DNA from: Porphyrobacter sp. HT-58-2
GTDB lineage: Bacteria > Pseudomonadota > Alphaproteobacteria > Sphingomonadales > Sphingomonadaceae
DNA: 64,000 nucleotides
Reading direction: 5' to 3'
NCBI RefSeq assembly: GCF_002952215.1
Contig: NZ_CP022600.1
Span: forward strand, 2,480,001-2,544,000
How positions within the stretch are numbered: position 1 is the stretch's first letter; each line of letters opens with the position of its first letter. The translations under genes and the position numbers were made by a program. Below are positions 28,441-40,694 of the stretch, piece after piece. The notes under the pieces are model-generated. The model worked only from the letters and a program-made list of their open reading frames with translations. It was not told the DNA's origin and did no database searches.

Positions 28441-30045
28441 ATGTCAATCCGCGCTGCCTTTTCCGCTCTGTTCCTCGCCCTTTCCGCCCCCGCGCTGGCG
28501 CAGACGGAGGAATTCCTGCCGCTGACCGAGCCGGTGGAACTGACCGCTGGCGAACCCGATCGCGCGGTGGGCGATCTGATTTTTCGCGGCGGCGTGGCGA
28601 TTGCGCCCGACAAGGCCACAATCGGCGGCGTTTCGGGGCTGGAATGGCAGGACGGCGCCTTGTTTGCTGTCACGGATGATGGTCGCTGGCTGGAAATCAT
28701 CCCGGACGAGAGGGGTCTGCGCCTGGTCGATGTTGCGCAGGTCGTGATTGGCCCGATGGCTGACGAGCGCGGGCGCGACCTCAAGGACAAGGCGCGCGGG
28801 GATGCCGAAGCGCTGACCCGCCTGCCGACCGGCGAATGGCTGGTCGCGTTCGAGCAGGAGCACCGGCTGTGGCGCTATGCCGATGCGGTGCCTGGCGCGC
28901 TGGTGACTGGCGTTGATCCGCGCGCTGCCCCGCTGATCGCCGCAATCGCCCAAGCCAATAGCGGGATCGAGACCCTCGCCGCCTATGGCGAGGCCTTGCT
29001 GGCCTGCGGCGAGTGGGTCGATGCGGCGCGCCCCAACTGCCTCAGGGTGACCGAAGCGGGGGCGCAGGCCTTCCACCTCCCCGCGCCCGAAGGCATCGCC
29101 GAGGCCGGCGGCGTGCCGACCGATGCGGCCTGCAAGTCCGATGGCACCTGTTTCGTGCTGTTTCGCAGTTACCGGCAAGGCGAAGGCAACCGCGCTGCGA
29201 TTGTCGAACTGGCTGCCGACAACACCGCAAGAACCCTTGCCGTCCTTGCCCCGCCGCTCATGCTCGACAATTTCGAAGGGCTGGCCCTGCGCGAGGAGAC
29301 CGGGCGGCAGTTCCTCTATCTCGTTTCGGACGACAACTTCCGCAATTGCGACACCAGGCCAGGGGTCGGCTGCCAGCGCACCTTGCTGATGAAGTTCGAA
29401 ATCGCCGCAGTACCCGCCACCGGGCCGCAGCCGGTTACGCCCGCAGATTTTGCCCCCACTCCCGCCGCGCGCCCCGGCACGCGCCCCTTCCCCGATGCCG
29501 CAATTGTCAAGGTGGTGCTGGAAACCAGCCTCGGCCCGGTCACCATCGCGCTGGAGACAGAGCGCGCGCCTGTCACCGCCGGCAATTTCCTGCGCTACGT
29601 CGAGGAAGGGCGGCTGAATGGCACGACCTTCTACCGCGCGATGGACATGGCGGGCGATCGCCAGCCGGCCGGGATCGTGCAGGGCGGCACGCGCAACGAC
29701 GCCAAGCGCGTGCTGCCGCCGATCCCGCATGAGCCGACCGACCAGACCGGCCTGCCTCACAGCCACGGCGCCCTGTCGATGGCGATGAACGCGCCTGGTC
29801 TGGCCGACGGCGATTTCTTCGTGATGATCGAAGATCAGCCCGGCTTTGACGCCGATCCTTCCGCCACCGAACCGGCCTGGCGCGCAGGCTTTGCTGTGTT
29901 TGGCTATGTCACCGACGGCATGGCAGTGATCGCCAGCATCCACGCCGCCGCGCGCGATGCCGATGCGGGCGAAGGCGTGATGAAAGGCCAGATGCTGGCC
30001 GAGCCGGTGCGGATCATTTCCGCCCGGCGGGTTGTGGCGGAGTGA
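28441..30045 (+). CDS. secreted esterase-like-phytase / cyclophilin fusion protein
   Basis: 534 residues with a signal peptide (AAFSALFLALSAPALA). Residues about 40-330 resemble the esterase-like phytase beta-propeller family (GGVSGLEWQDGALFAVTDDG, LDNFEGLALREE). From about 355 a cyclophilin-type peptidyl-prolyl isomerase follows (VVLETSLGPVTIALE, TAGNFLRYVEEGRLNGTTFY, GDFFVMIEDQPGFD, AGFAVFGYVTDGM). The joining of the two folds in one chain is unusual. It is divergent from the BlaI-like gene across a doublet operator, so it may belong to that regulon. Its end overlaps the opposite-strand C13 peptidase gene by 32 bases. Confidence 0.85.
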   Translation: MSIRAAFSALFLALSAPALAQTEEFLPLTEPVELTAGEPDRAVGDLIFRGGVAIAPDKATIGGVSGLEWQDGALFAVTDDGRWLEIIPDERGLRLVDVAQVVIGPMADERGRDLKDKARGDAEALTRLPTGEWLVAFEQEHRLWRYADAVPGALVTGVDPRAAPLIAAIAQANSGIETLAAYGEALLACGEWVDAARPNCLRVTEAGAQAFHLPAPEGIAEAGGVPTDAACKSDGTCFVLFRSYRQGEGNRAAIVELAADNTARTLAVLAPPLMLDNFEGLALREETGRQFLYLVSDDNFRNCDTRPGVGCQRTLLMKFEIAAVPATGPQPVTPADFAPTPAARPGTRPFPDAAIVKVVLETSLGPVTIALETERAPVTAGNFLRYVEEGRLNGTTFYRAMDMAGDRQPAGIVQGGTRNDAKRVLPPIPHEPTDQTGLPHSHGALSMAMNAPGLADGDFFVMIEDQPGFDADPSATEPAWRAGFAVFGYVTDGMAVIASIHAAARDADAGEGVMKGQMLAEPVRIISARRVVAE

Positions 30046-31033
30046 CCTGAGCCGGATCGAAAGCGGGCCGCCCCACCGGCGCGCTGGCAATGCGCGGTGC
30101 CTTCGCCTCCAGCGCAGGCAGCCAGCCGCCGACCTCCGGCCCAATGCTGACCTGCGGCAGCGAGGCGAGGAACTGCGCCTTGGCCTCCCACTCCGCGACC
30201 GAACGCCCCGCCATCCGCGCCGCCTCGTCCAGCGCCACGGGCTGACGCAGCGCGCGGTTGATCAGCGCATCGCCAAAGAAGGTCCAGTCATTTTCCGCCA
30301 CGCAGCCGAAGGACGACCGGTTCCCGGCAGCAGCGGTAAGGATCGCCGTGTCGGCACTTGCGAGCACCGGCACAAACACGCCCGAATAGCAGGCTGACAG
30401 GATCAGCACCCGCCGCCGGATGCCTGCATCCTCAAGCGCCGACTTGAGGGTTGCCGGGCTCAGGATGCCATAGCCGCTATCGCCGTAGTGATAGGCCAGC
30501 CCCAGATCGAGCCCATGGCTGGTGGTATAGAGCACCAGCACGTCCTCTTCGCCATCCATCAGCGTGCCAAGATGCGCAATCGCCAGCAGCAGCGCGGTGA
30601 TCGAACCGCGTGGGGCATCGTCGCGGGTGCCATCCGGCCCTGCCAGCGTCAGCGTGCGCCCCTCCGCCCCGTACCGCGCGCCCAGCACCCGCGCGGCCTC
30701 ACGTGCCTCCCGCGCGAAGACGGGATCGCTGTCCAATGCGACGGTAAGGACATAGGCCTCGCTCGTCCCCGGCGTGTGCGGCGGCAGGGCAGCAAGCGCT
30801 GCATCGAGCCTGCGCTGCTGGGCGCGCACCTCGGCGGCGGACAGGCCGCGGTGCAATTCCGGCGAGGCATCATAGGATGCACGCCGCTCGGCCCGGCTCT
30901 CGCCATTGCCGAGATCGGGCCAGGGCGCGGTGTGCGGCGGCGGCTGAAAGGGATTGGGGGCGGAGGACTGGGAAAGCGCGGGGGCAGCAAGCAATGCCGC
31001 CAGCACCCCTGCGATGATCCTGCCCCTGTTCAT
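30014..31033 (-). CDS. secreted C13-type (legumain-fold) cysteine peptidase
   Basis: 339 residues with a signal peptide (MNRGRIIAGVLAALLAAPAL). The clan CD dyad is visible: His in VLYTTSHGLDLG near residue 173 and Cys in ILSACYSGVFVP near residue 215, each after a hydrophobic strand. This pattern matches peptidase family C13, best known from eukaryotic legumain and GPI transamidase; bacterial secreted members exist but are poorly studied. A Pro/Asn-rich N-terminal segment could be a propeptide. The 3' end overlaps the divergently oriented phytase-like fusion gene by 32 bases. It lies just after the succinate dehydrogenase cluster. Confidence 0.85.
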   Translation of the reverse strand: MNRGRIIAGVLAALLAAPALSQSSAPNPFQPPPHTAPWPDLGNGESRAERRASYDASPELHRGLSAAEVRAQQRRLDAALAALPPHTPGTSEAYVLTVALDSDPVFAREAREAARVLGARYGAEGRTLTLAGPDGTRDDAPRGSITALLLAIAHLGTLMDGEEDVLVLYTTSHGLDLGLAYHYGDSGYGILSPATLKSALEDAGIRRRVLILSACYSGVFVPVLASADTAILTAAAGNRSSFGCVAENDWTFFGDALINRALRQPVALDEAARMAGRSVAEWEAKAQFLASLPQVSIGPEVGGWLPALEAKAPRIASAPVGRPAFDPAQVTPPQPAGRK

Positions 31034-31081
31034 CGGAGAGCAAGGTGGCGGCGCACAGCCCTAGCGTCAAGCGCGCTCTTG

Positions 31082-31633
31082 TCAGCGCCGCGCTGTGCGC
31101 CACGCCGCCAGATCGAGCGCCATCTTTGCCGGGCGCAGGCCCTTGCCGGTGATCAGCCGCTTGAAGTCCGGCCAGTTGTCGAAATGCTGGAGCTGGCGGT
31201 GGTAGTAATTCACATATTCAGCCAGCGCGAGCAGCGCCGCCCCCAGCGATGCCCAACGATTGGCCGCATCGCTTCCCGATATCGGGACGAAGAAGCCGCC
31301 CACGCCTAGCACCAGCACGATCGCGGTCAGCACAAGCAGGGGCCGCTGCGCGCGGTCGGCGAGCGCCAGCACTGTGTCCAGCGCACGCCCGTCACCGCGC
31401 AACGCGTGCAGCTTGCCGCGCCAATAGAGCCCCCCGATCACCAGCAGGCCGATAACCGGCAGCAGCGTCACCAGCGTCGCCCAGCCTGCACCTTCGCCAT
31501 AGACCCGGGTAATGAACAGCACGAAGGCAGGGACAAGCACGGCATTGCCCAGCTCGACCTGCCAATACCATGACAGCCGACGCTCGACCCGTCCGCCGGT
31601 CTGCATCAGCAACACCTGCGGACGGGTCGGCAA
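31082..31633 (-). CDS. small multi-TM membrane protein of unknown function
   Basis: Up to 183 residues with three or four TM helices (VLVPAFVLFITRVYG, LVTLLPVIGLLVIGGLYW, LLVLTAIVLVLGVGGFF, LGAALLALAEYVNYY), ending in a basic tail. It begins four bases after the sdhA stop if TTG 31633 is used; GTG 31615 and ATG 31606 are alternatives. It holds the place where sdhB often stands after sdhA. I do not recognise its family and infer only a membrane location and co-transcription with the succinate dehydrogenase genes. Confidence 0.7.
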   Translation of the reverse strand: MPTRPQVLLMQTGGRVERRLSWYWQVELGNAVLVPAFVLFITRVYGEGAGWATLVTLLPVIGLLVIGGLYWRGKLHALRGDGRALDTVLALADRAQRPLLVLTAIVLVLGVGGFFVPISGSDAANRWASLGAALLALAEYVNYYHRQLQHFDNWPDFKRLITGKGLRPAKMALDLAAWRTARR

Positions 31634-31637
31634 ACGA

Positions 31638-33506
31638 TCAGTACACCCGCGCCTTGGGCTCGATGTACTTGATGTCGTCGGTCAGCGTGTATTCGTGGAC
31701 CGGACGGTAATCGATCCGGCTGTTCGAACCGCGCCCGCCCCAGCCGTCGAACCAGGCGATGGTGTGCTTCATCCATTCCTTGTCGTTGCGATCGGGGAAG
31801 TCCTCGTGCGCGTGGGCGCCCCGGCTTTCCTTGCGGTTGGCCGCGCTCGCCATGGTCACATTGGCCTGCGCCATGAGGTTGTCGAGCTCGAGCGTCTCGA
31901 TCAGGTCAGAGTTCCAGATCAGCGACTTGTCGGTGACGTGGATGTCTTCCATCCGCTTGTTCTGCTCGGCCAGCTTGGCGACGCCCTCGTCCATCAGCTT
32001 CTGGTCGCGGAACACGGCGCAGTGCTTCTGCATCGCCTTCTGCATTTCCGCGCGGATCTGCGCGGTGGGCGAGCCGCCCTGCGCGTAGCGGAAGTGATCC
32101 AGACGGGTCAGCGCGAAGTCGGCACTGTCGGCCGGGAGTTCGGGCTGCTTGGCATTGGGCTTCAGGTTGTCGCGCAGGTGGTGGCCGGTTGCCCGGCCGA
32201 ACACCACGAGATCGATCAGCGAGTTCGAGCCCAAACGGTTCGCCCCGTGCACCGACACGCAGGCCGCCTCGCCCACGGCATAAAGCCCGGGGATGACGGT
32301 ATCCGGATTGCCGTCCGGGCCGAGAGTGACGACCTGCCCGTGATAGTTACACGGAATGCCGCCCATGTTGTAATGCACCGTCGGGGTAACCGGCAGCGGC
32401 TGGCGGGTCAGGTCGACACCGGCGAAGATCTTGCCGCTCTCGGTGATCCCCGGCAGACGCTCGGCCAGCACCTTGGGATCGATGTGATCCAAGTGCAGGT
32501 AGATGTGATCGCCCTCCGGCCCGACGCCGCGCCCTTCGCGCATTTCCAGCGCCATCGAGCGGCTCACCACGTCGCGCGAGGCGAGGTCCTTTGCGGACGG
32601 GGCGTAACGCTCCATGAAGCGTTCGCCTTCGGAGTTGGTGAGATAGCCACCCTCCCCGCGCGCGCCTTCGGTGATCAGCACACCCGCGCCGTAGATGCCG
32701 GTGGGGTGGAACTGGACGAATTCCATGTCCTGCAGCGGCAGGCCGGCGCGCAGCACCATCCCGCCCCCGTCGCCGGTGCAGGTGTGGGCCGAAGTGGCGG
32801 TGTAGTAGCAGCGGCCATAGCCGCCGGTCGCCAGCACCACGGACTGCGCGCGGAAGCGGTGGATCGTGCCATCATCGAGGCACATCGCCATCACGCCGAC
32901 GCACTGCTTCACGCCGTCGCGTTCGTCCATGATGAGATCGAGCGCGAAATATTCGATGAAGAAGTCCGCGTCATACTTCAGGCTCTGCTGATACAGGGCG
33001 TGGAGCATGGCGTGGCCGGTGCGGTCAGCCGCAGCGCAGGTGCGCTGCACCGGCGGGCCGGCACCCATGTTCTGCATGTGGCCACCAAAGGGGCGCTGAT
33101 AGATCGTGCCATCGGCATTGCGGCTGAACGGCACACCGGCGTGCTCCAGTTCATAGACCGCCGCCGGAGCTTCGCGCGCGAGATATTCGATCGCGTCCTG
33201 ATCGCCCAGCCAGTCCGACCCCTTGACGGTGTCGTACATGTGCCAGGTCCAGTGATCGGGCGAATTATTGCCGAGCGACGCGGCGATCCCGCCCTGCGCC
33301 GCGACGGTGTGCGAGCGGGTCGGGAAGACCTTCGAGATGTTCGCGGTGCGCAGGCCCGCCTCGGCCGCGCCCATCGTGGCACGGAGGCCCGATCCGCCCG
33401 CGCCCACCACCACCACGTCATAGGTGTGATCGACGATGGTGTAGGCGCCCTTCAGATGCGCGCCCCCCACATCATTGGCCGTTCCCTTGGGTGCTGCGGT
33501 TGCCAT
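31638..33506 (-). CDS. sdhA: succinate dehydrogenase flavoprotein subunit
   Basis: 622 residues. The FAD-binding start is [16 protein letters not shown], the flavin-linking His is in [14 protein letters not shown], and active-site segments [12 protein letters not shown]-type (read as DRTGHAML) and [12 protein letters not shown] are present. It oxidises succinate to fumarate and passes electrons to the iron-sulfur subunit. Its ATG shares a base with the sdhD stop (TGATG). The matching iron-sulfur subunit gene is not in this window. Confidence 0.98.
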   Translation of the reverse strand: MATAAPKGTANDVGGAHLKGAYTIVDHTYDVVVVGAGGSGLRATMGAAEAGLRTANISKVFPTRSHTVAAQGGIAASLGNNSPDHWTWHMYDTVKGSDWLGDQDAIEYLAREAPAAVYELEHAGVPFSRNADGTIYQRPFGGHMQNMGAGPPVQRTCAAADRTGHAMLHALYQQSLKYDADFFIEYFALDLIMDERDGVKQCVGVMAMCLDDGTIHRFRAQSVVLATGGYGRCYYTATSAHTCTGDGGGMVLRAGLPLQDMEFVQFHPTGIYGAGVLITEGARGEGGYLTNSEGERFMERYAPSAKDLASRDVVSRSMALEMREGRGVGPEGDHIYLHLDHIDPKVLAERLPGITESGKIFAGVDLTRQPLPVTPTVHYNMGGIPCNYHGQVVTLGPDGNPDTVIPGLYAVGEAACVSVHGANRLGSNSLIDLVVFGRATGHHLRDNLKPNAKQPELPADSADFALTRLDHFRYAQGGSPTAQIRAEMQKAMQKHCAVFRDQKLMDEGVAKLAEQNKRMEDIHVTDKSLIWNSDLIETLELDNLMAQANVTMASAANRKESRGAHAHEDFPDRNDKEWMKHTIAWFDGWGGRGSNSRIDYRPVHEYTLTDDIKYIEPKARVY

Positions 33507-33892
33507 CAGGCGTTACCTCCGAATGCGAGCGCGGCGACGCTGAAAATCCCGAAGGCGCCGCCGCCAATGGTTGCAAGATTAAGCGCGGCAATGGCCGCAA
33601 ACTTGGTGCCGGCATCGTGGAGATAGTCCTCGATCAGCACCTGAAGGCCGAGCCGCGCGTGCCAGAACAGGCTGACGACCAGCAGGATCATCGCGGTCGC
33701 GTTGAGCGGGTGCGTCAGCCACTTGGCGACATTGGCGTGGCCGTAATCACCAAGCAGCACGAGGCTGACCAGCAGCCAGCTCATCAGCACCAGATTGCCG
33801 ATCGCGGTGAAACGCTGCACCAGCCAGTGATGCGCGCCTTCATGCGCCGGGCCGAGCCCGCGCACGCGTCCGATGGAAGTTCCGTTACCCAT
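33506..33892 (-). CDS. sdhD: succinate dehydrogenase membrane anchor subunit
   Basis: 128 residues with three TM helices. The diagnostic [19 protein letters not shown], with heme/quinone-region His and Arg, matches SdhD of alphaproteobacteria. It sits between sdhC and sdhA in the conserved order; the stop overlaps the sdhA start. Confidence 0.95.
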   Translation of the reverse strand: MGNGTSIGRVRGLGPAHEGAHHWLVQRFTAIGNLVLMSWLLVSLVLLGDYGHANVAKWLTHPLNATAMILLVVSLFWHARLGLQVLIEDYLHDAGTKFAAIAALNLATIGGGAFGIFSVAALAFGGNA

Positions 33893-33905
33893 GTCTCGCC
33901 CTCCC

Positions 33906-34286
33906 TCAGCGCAGCATGATCAGGGCCCAGAAGGCCGCGGTGAGCAGAACAGCGATGATCGGCGCAGCGATCGACCACATGCGGTTGGTATCGAGTTCAT
34001 AACCCGCACCAATATCGAGCACGAAGTGACGAAGCCCGCTCATCATGTGGGTGAAGAAGGCCCATGACAGGCCCACCAGCACGATCATGCCGAGCGGCGA
34101 TCCCATCACGCTCTGAAAGCTGGCATAGGCCTCAGGCCCGCTCGCCAGCGCGCCCAGCCACCACAGCAGCACGCCAAGGCCCACCAGCGCCATGCCGTCG
34201 CCGGTTGCGCGGTGGAGGATCGATATCAGCATATGCGGCCCCCAGCGCCACACCTGCAAATGGGGAGAAAGCGGTCTTTGGTTCAT
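33906..34286 (-). CDS. sdhC: succinate dehydrogenase cytochrome b556 subunit
   Basis: 126 residues, three TM helices. PLSPHLQVWRWGPHMLISIL and HRATGDGM carry the family Ser/Arg quinone-site residues, and HMMSGLRHFVLDIG carries the proposed heme-ligand His. It anchors SdhAB and reduces quinone. First gene of sdhC-sdhD-sdhA; 13 bases separate it from sdhD. The 108 bases up to the divergent SDR start hold the promoter region, with no motif certain enough to list. Confidence 0.95.
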   Translation of the reverse strand: MNQRPLSPHLQVWRWGPHMLISILHRATGDGMALVGLGVLLWWLGALASGPEAYASFQSVMGSPLGMIVLVGLSWAFFTHMMSGLRHFVLDIGAGYELDTNRMWSIAAPIIAVLLTAAFWALIMLR

Positions 34287-34394
34287 GGTGATCCCGTCTG
34301 GTCCCTGTTATGTGCCCCCCACTTAGCGCGGCTGTCGCCTGAGGCAAGCGGCCAGCGGTGGACAGGACTTGCAAAGTTTCGGATAGGCAATTGC

Positions 34395-35116
34395 ATGGGA
34401 CACATTCTGGTCACGGGATCAAGCCGCGGAATTGGCAGGGCGGCACTTGTCGCACTCGCCGAGCGGGGGCGAAAATCATCGGCCACGCCTCGCGTGCGCC
34501 AGCATCGGCGGGCGCGGTGCCGATCATTGCCGCCGATTTCGGCGATCCGCTGAGTGTCCAATCGCTGTGGGAACAGGCGCTTGAGATCGCAGGCGGCGAA
34601 ATCGACGTCGTGGTCAACAATGCCGGGCGCTTCGAAGCCAACCGGCTCGACCGTTCCGATATCGAATGGCTCGATGCGTGGGAGGATACCTTGCGGGTCA
34701 ATCTCACCAGCGCCGCGCAGCTTTCGCGCTTTGCGGTGCTGCACTGGCAGGAGCGTGGATTCGCCGGACGGCTGGTCCATGTCGCCAGTCGCGCCGCCTA
34801 TCGCGGAGATTCGCCCCAGCACTGGCATTATGCCGCTGCCAAGAGCGGGATGGTGGGGATGCACAAGACCATTGCCCGTGCCTATGCCAAGGACGGGATC
34901 CTGAGCTTTGCCGTCACCCCCGGCTTTACCGACACCAGCATGGCGGGCGATTACCTCGCCAGCCGCGGCGGGCCGGGGCTGCTCGCCGACATTCCGCTGG
35001 GCCGCGTCGCCACGCCCGAGGAGATCGCCGCGATCATCACCTTCTGCGCCCTCGACGCGCCCCCGAGCATGACCGGCGCAGTGATTGACGCGAATGGAGC
35101 AAGCTTTGTCCGCTAG
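34395..35116 (+). pseudogene. SDR-family oxidoreductase with a single-base frameshift
   Basis: ATG 34395 starts a good SDR N-terminus (MGHILVTGSSRGIGRAALVA) in one frame, and the rest of the enzyme continues in another frame from AKIIGHASRAP onward, including VVVNNAGRFEAN, SRAAYRGDSPQHWHYAAAKSG and SMTGAVIDANG. The frames meet at a run of five G (34465-34469). Adding one G would restore one continuous protein of about 240 residues. So either the base is missing in the assembly, the tract is variable, or the gene is inactive. The sequence to the 3' end is otherwise intact and overlaps the start of the next gene. Confidence 0.85.
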
Positions 35117-36056
35117 GCTATTTGCAGCGCTCGTGCTCGCCCTGCCCCTGCTCGGTGCGCGGGAGCCGACGACCGGCCCCCTGACGACCCATCCCTGGGT
35201 TACCGCCTGCAAGGACCGGGATGATCGGGACAAGCCGGGCCCCGCCTTTCAGGTCTATCGGAACACCTATTACGTGGGGACTTGCGGAGTCTCCGCAATC
35301 CTCGTCACCTCGCCAGAGGGCCATCTCCTGATCGACAGCGGAACCGAGGCGGGCGCGGAGGTGGTGCTCGCCAATATCCGCGCGCTCGGTTTCGATCCCA
35401 AGGACATCAAGCTGTTGCTGGGCAGCCATGAGCATTCCGACCATATCGGCGGATTGCTCACCATTCAGGAGATAACCCGCGCCCCGATCGTCACGTCATT
35501 CGAAGGGCTGAACGTCATTGCCTCGGGTCAGGCAACCAAAGACGATCCCCGCTATGGCACGCTCGAACCGATGCGGAGCCTGCCGGAATCAAGCTACACC
35601 ATCGAGCCATCGCCGATCCTGCGCTATAATGAACCGAAGGCACAGTTCCTTCTCGACAAGTTCGGCGTATGGCCCATTCCCACTCCCGGCTACAGTCCGG
35701 CAGCGATGAGCTGGACCTGGCGCGATTGCGAGGGCGATGAATGCCTCACCATCATCTATGCCGCCAATCTCCTGCCCGTCAGCCGGGACGACTACAAATT
35801 CACCGATAACCCGCGCTACGTTCATGAATTCCTTGCATCACTGCAACGGATTGCCGATGCACCCTGCGACATTCTGCTGACCCCGCTCCCCTCGGCCAGC
35901 AAAATGCGCGACACGCTGCGGGCCGGTAGTTTGAACGCATCCTATGCCTATCGCTGCGACAGCTACACACGGTTCCAGCGCTCGTTGCTTATCGACCGCC
36001 TTCTTCAAGAAGATCCCGAATGGATGAAGAAGAACTTCCCGCAAGGTATCAAGTGA
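35094..36056 (+). CDS. subclass B3 metallo-beta-lactamase-fold protein with altered zinc site
   Basis: About 320 residues from ATG 35094, with a hydrophobic signal sequence (LFAALVLALPLLGA). It aligns by eye to B3 enzymes: LLGSHEHSDHIGG supplies H112, H114, D116 and H117. The other two B3 ligands are absent: the usual PTPGHTPG reads PTPGYSPA (Tyr200), and the usual SPHP/TPHP reads TPLP (Leu265). Surroundings such as AMSWTWRDC and APCDILLTPLP keep the family shape. Hydrolysis is therefore doubtful or uses a different metal arrangement. It overlaps the SDR 3' end and the next gene by four bases (GTGA). Confidence 0.88.
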   Translation: MEQALSARLFAALVLALPLLGAREPTTGPLTTHPWVTACKDRDDRDKPGPAFQVYRNTYYVGTCGVSAILVTSPEGHLLIDSGTEAGAEVVLANIRALGFDPKDIKLLLGSHEHSDHIGGLLTIQEITRAPIVTSFEGLNVIASGQATKDDPRYGTLEPMRSLPESSYTIEPSPILRYNEPKAQFLLDKFGVWPIPTPGYSPAAMSWTWRDCEGDECLTIIYAANLLPVSRDDYKFTDNPRYVHEFLASLQRIADAPCDILLTPLPSASKMRDTLRAGSLNASYAYRCDSYTRFQRSLLIDRLLQEDPEWMKKNFPQGIK

Positions 36057-36958
36057 ATACGTGGAAACTGTCCGCCCTCGCCCCCAAGCCCATCGTGCAG
36101 GCGGCGCTGCTGGCGCATGACCTCATCGAGGACTGGGACCCCGACCTCGTCATCGCCGGCCGCGAGGTGGCTGAAGACCGACCCGAGGACTGGGTGCTGG
36201 AAGGCTGGTATCCGAAGAAGCCCGGCAAAGCCGAAAAGCGGGCGCTCGCCGGACTGTTCGAGGGCAAGGCCCCGCTGATCACGGTCGAGGAATTGCCGCC
36301 CGAAGACTGGGTGACATTGAGCCAGCAGAACGCCCAGCCGATCCGCGCCGGGCGCTTCCACGTCCACACGCCGGAATTCCCCGCCGATCCCGATCTGATC
36401 GACTTCGTGATTCCTGCCAGCCAAGCCTTCGGCACCGGCCAGCACCGCACCACCGCCGGGTGTCTCGAAATGCTGGGCGACATGAAGGCGAGCGGCGTGA
36501 TCGCCCGCAATATCGCCGATATCGGCACCGGCACCGGCCTGCTCGGCTTTGCGGCGCTCCGCCTGTGGCCGCGCGCCTTTTGCACCCTCACCGATATCGA
36601 TCCGGTCTGCGTCCCCGTGGTCGAGGAGAACGCCGCCACCAACGGGATTCCCCTCGGCCCGCGCGCGGGCGAGGCGGTGATGATCGTCGCCGACGGGATG
36701 GATGATCCCTTGCTCCGCCTTCGCGGGCCTTATGATCTGCTGATTGCCAATATCCTCGCCGGGCCACTCGTCAGCCTCGCCCCCGATTTCGCCCGTGCGG
36801 TCAGTCCGGGCGGGAGCCTGCTGCTGGCGGGGCTCCTCGCAGGCGAACAGGAAGCGGCGGTCAGGCGCGCCATGCAGCGCGCCGGTTTCCGCATGGCCAA
36901 AAGGCTCCAGCGCGGCGACTGGGCGATCCTGTGGCTGCGGAGAAGGCGCGTGCGCTAG
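36053..36958 (+). CDS. prmA: ribosomal protein L11 methyltransferase-like
   Basis: 301 residues from GTG 36053, which overlaps the preceding stop as GTGA. The PrmA SAM domain is clear: AFGTGQHRTTAGCLEML, IADIGTGTGLLGFAALRLW, LTDIDPVCVPVVEENAATNG, LLIANILAGPLVSLAPDFA. PrmA trimethylates ribosomal protein L11. An additional N-terminal region of about 120 residues is normal for the family. It converges with and overlaps the CinA-like gene by four bases. Confidence 0.9.
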   Translation: MNTWKLSALAPKPIVQAALLAHDLIEDWDPDLVIAGREVAEDRPEDWVLEGWYPKKPGKAEKRALAGLFEGKAPLITVEELPPEDWVTLSQQNAQPIRAGRFHVHTPEFPADPDLIDFVIPASQAFGTGQHRTTAGCLEMLGDMKASGVIARNIADIGTGTGLLGFAALRLWPRAFCTLTDIDPVCVPVVEENAATNGIPLGPRAGEAVMIVADGMDDPLLRLRGPYDLLIANILAGPLVSLAPDFARAVSPGGSLLLAGLLAGEQEAAVRRAMQRAGFRMAKRLQRGDWAILWLRRRRVR

Positions 36959-37448
36959 GCAGCAAGCGCGTCTTCAAGCAGCGCCAGCGCGTTGCGGGTG
37001 AAGGCGGCCATGTTGGCGATGCGGTCATCCGAGGCGGTTTCGATCAAGCGGGTGAACTCCTCATCCGGCCCGGCCAGCGCGGCGACAGAGCGACCTGCGG
37101 GCGCGCCGCTGGGGTGCGACGATCCGCCGACTGATCCGCTTTCGGCCAGCCCCCATTCCGCGCCGAAATTGTCCCTGATCGCGCGGGCCTGAAGCAGGGC
37201 ATAGTCCTCGCTCGCCCCGCGCATCCCCTTGTAGGCCTCACGCGGGAGAGCGAACAGCACATCACGCGCGCGGAAGGAATAGACCACCCCGCCGCCGACG
37301 AAGAAATCAAGCGCGCCGGGGACGGTCAGCAGGCTCGCCGCGATCAGGCCGCCAGTCGCGCCATCGGCCACGGCCACCTTCTCGCCGCGGGCGCGCAACA
37401 GGGCCGCAATGCGCAGCGCCTGCGGCTGAAGCTCGGTCAGCAGGTCCA

Positions 37449-37449
<1 letters not shown>
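36955..37449 (-). CDS. CinA/PncC C-terminal-domain protein (nicotinamide-nucleotide amidohydrolase-like)
   Basis: 164 residues covering one CinA C-terminal domain. The family loop usually read as (A)ESCTGG appears here as VADGATGGLIAASLL, so the serine-containing ESC segment is replaced by DGA. Later family segments, such as VGGGVVYSFRARDVLF and WGLAESGSVGGSSHPSG, are recognisable. Characterised PncC enzymes hydrolyse NMN to NaMN; the change makes activity uncertain. The ATG overlaps the ligA stop (TGATG), so the two are translationally coupled, consistent with NMN being the by-product of the NAD-dependent ligase. Confidence 0.85.
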
Positions 37450-40683
<3,234 letters not shown>

Positions 40684-40694
40684 GATCTCTCCCC

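Noticed and set aside
26251-36056. A linked beta-lactam resistance operon made from the BlaIR-like pair, C13 region and B3 enzyme
   Set aside because: The B3-fold gene is 7 kb away, on the other strand, with sdh genes between, and no shared operator was seen near it.
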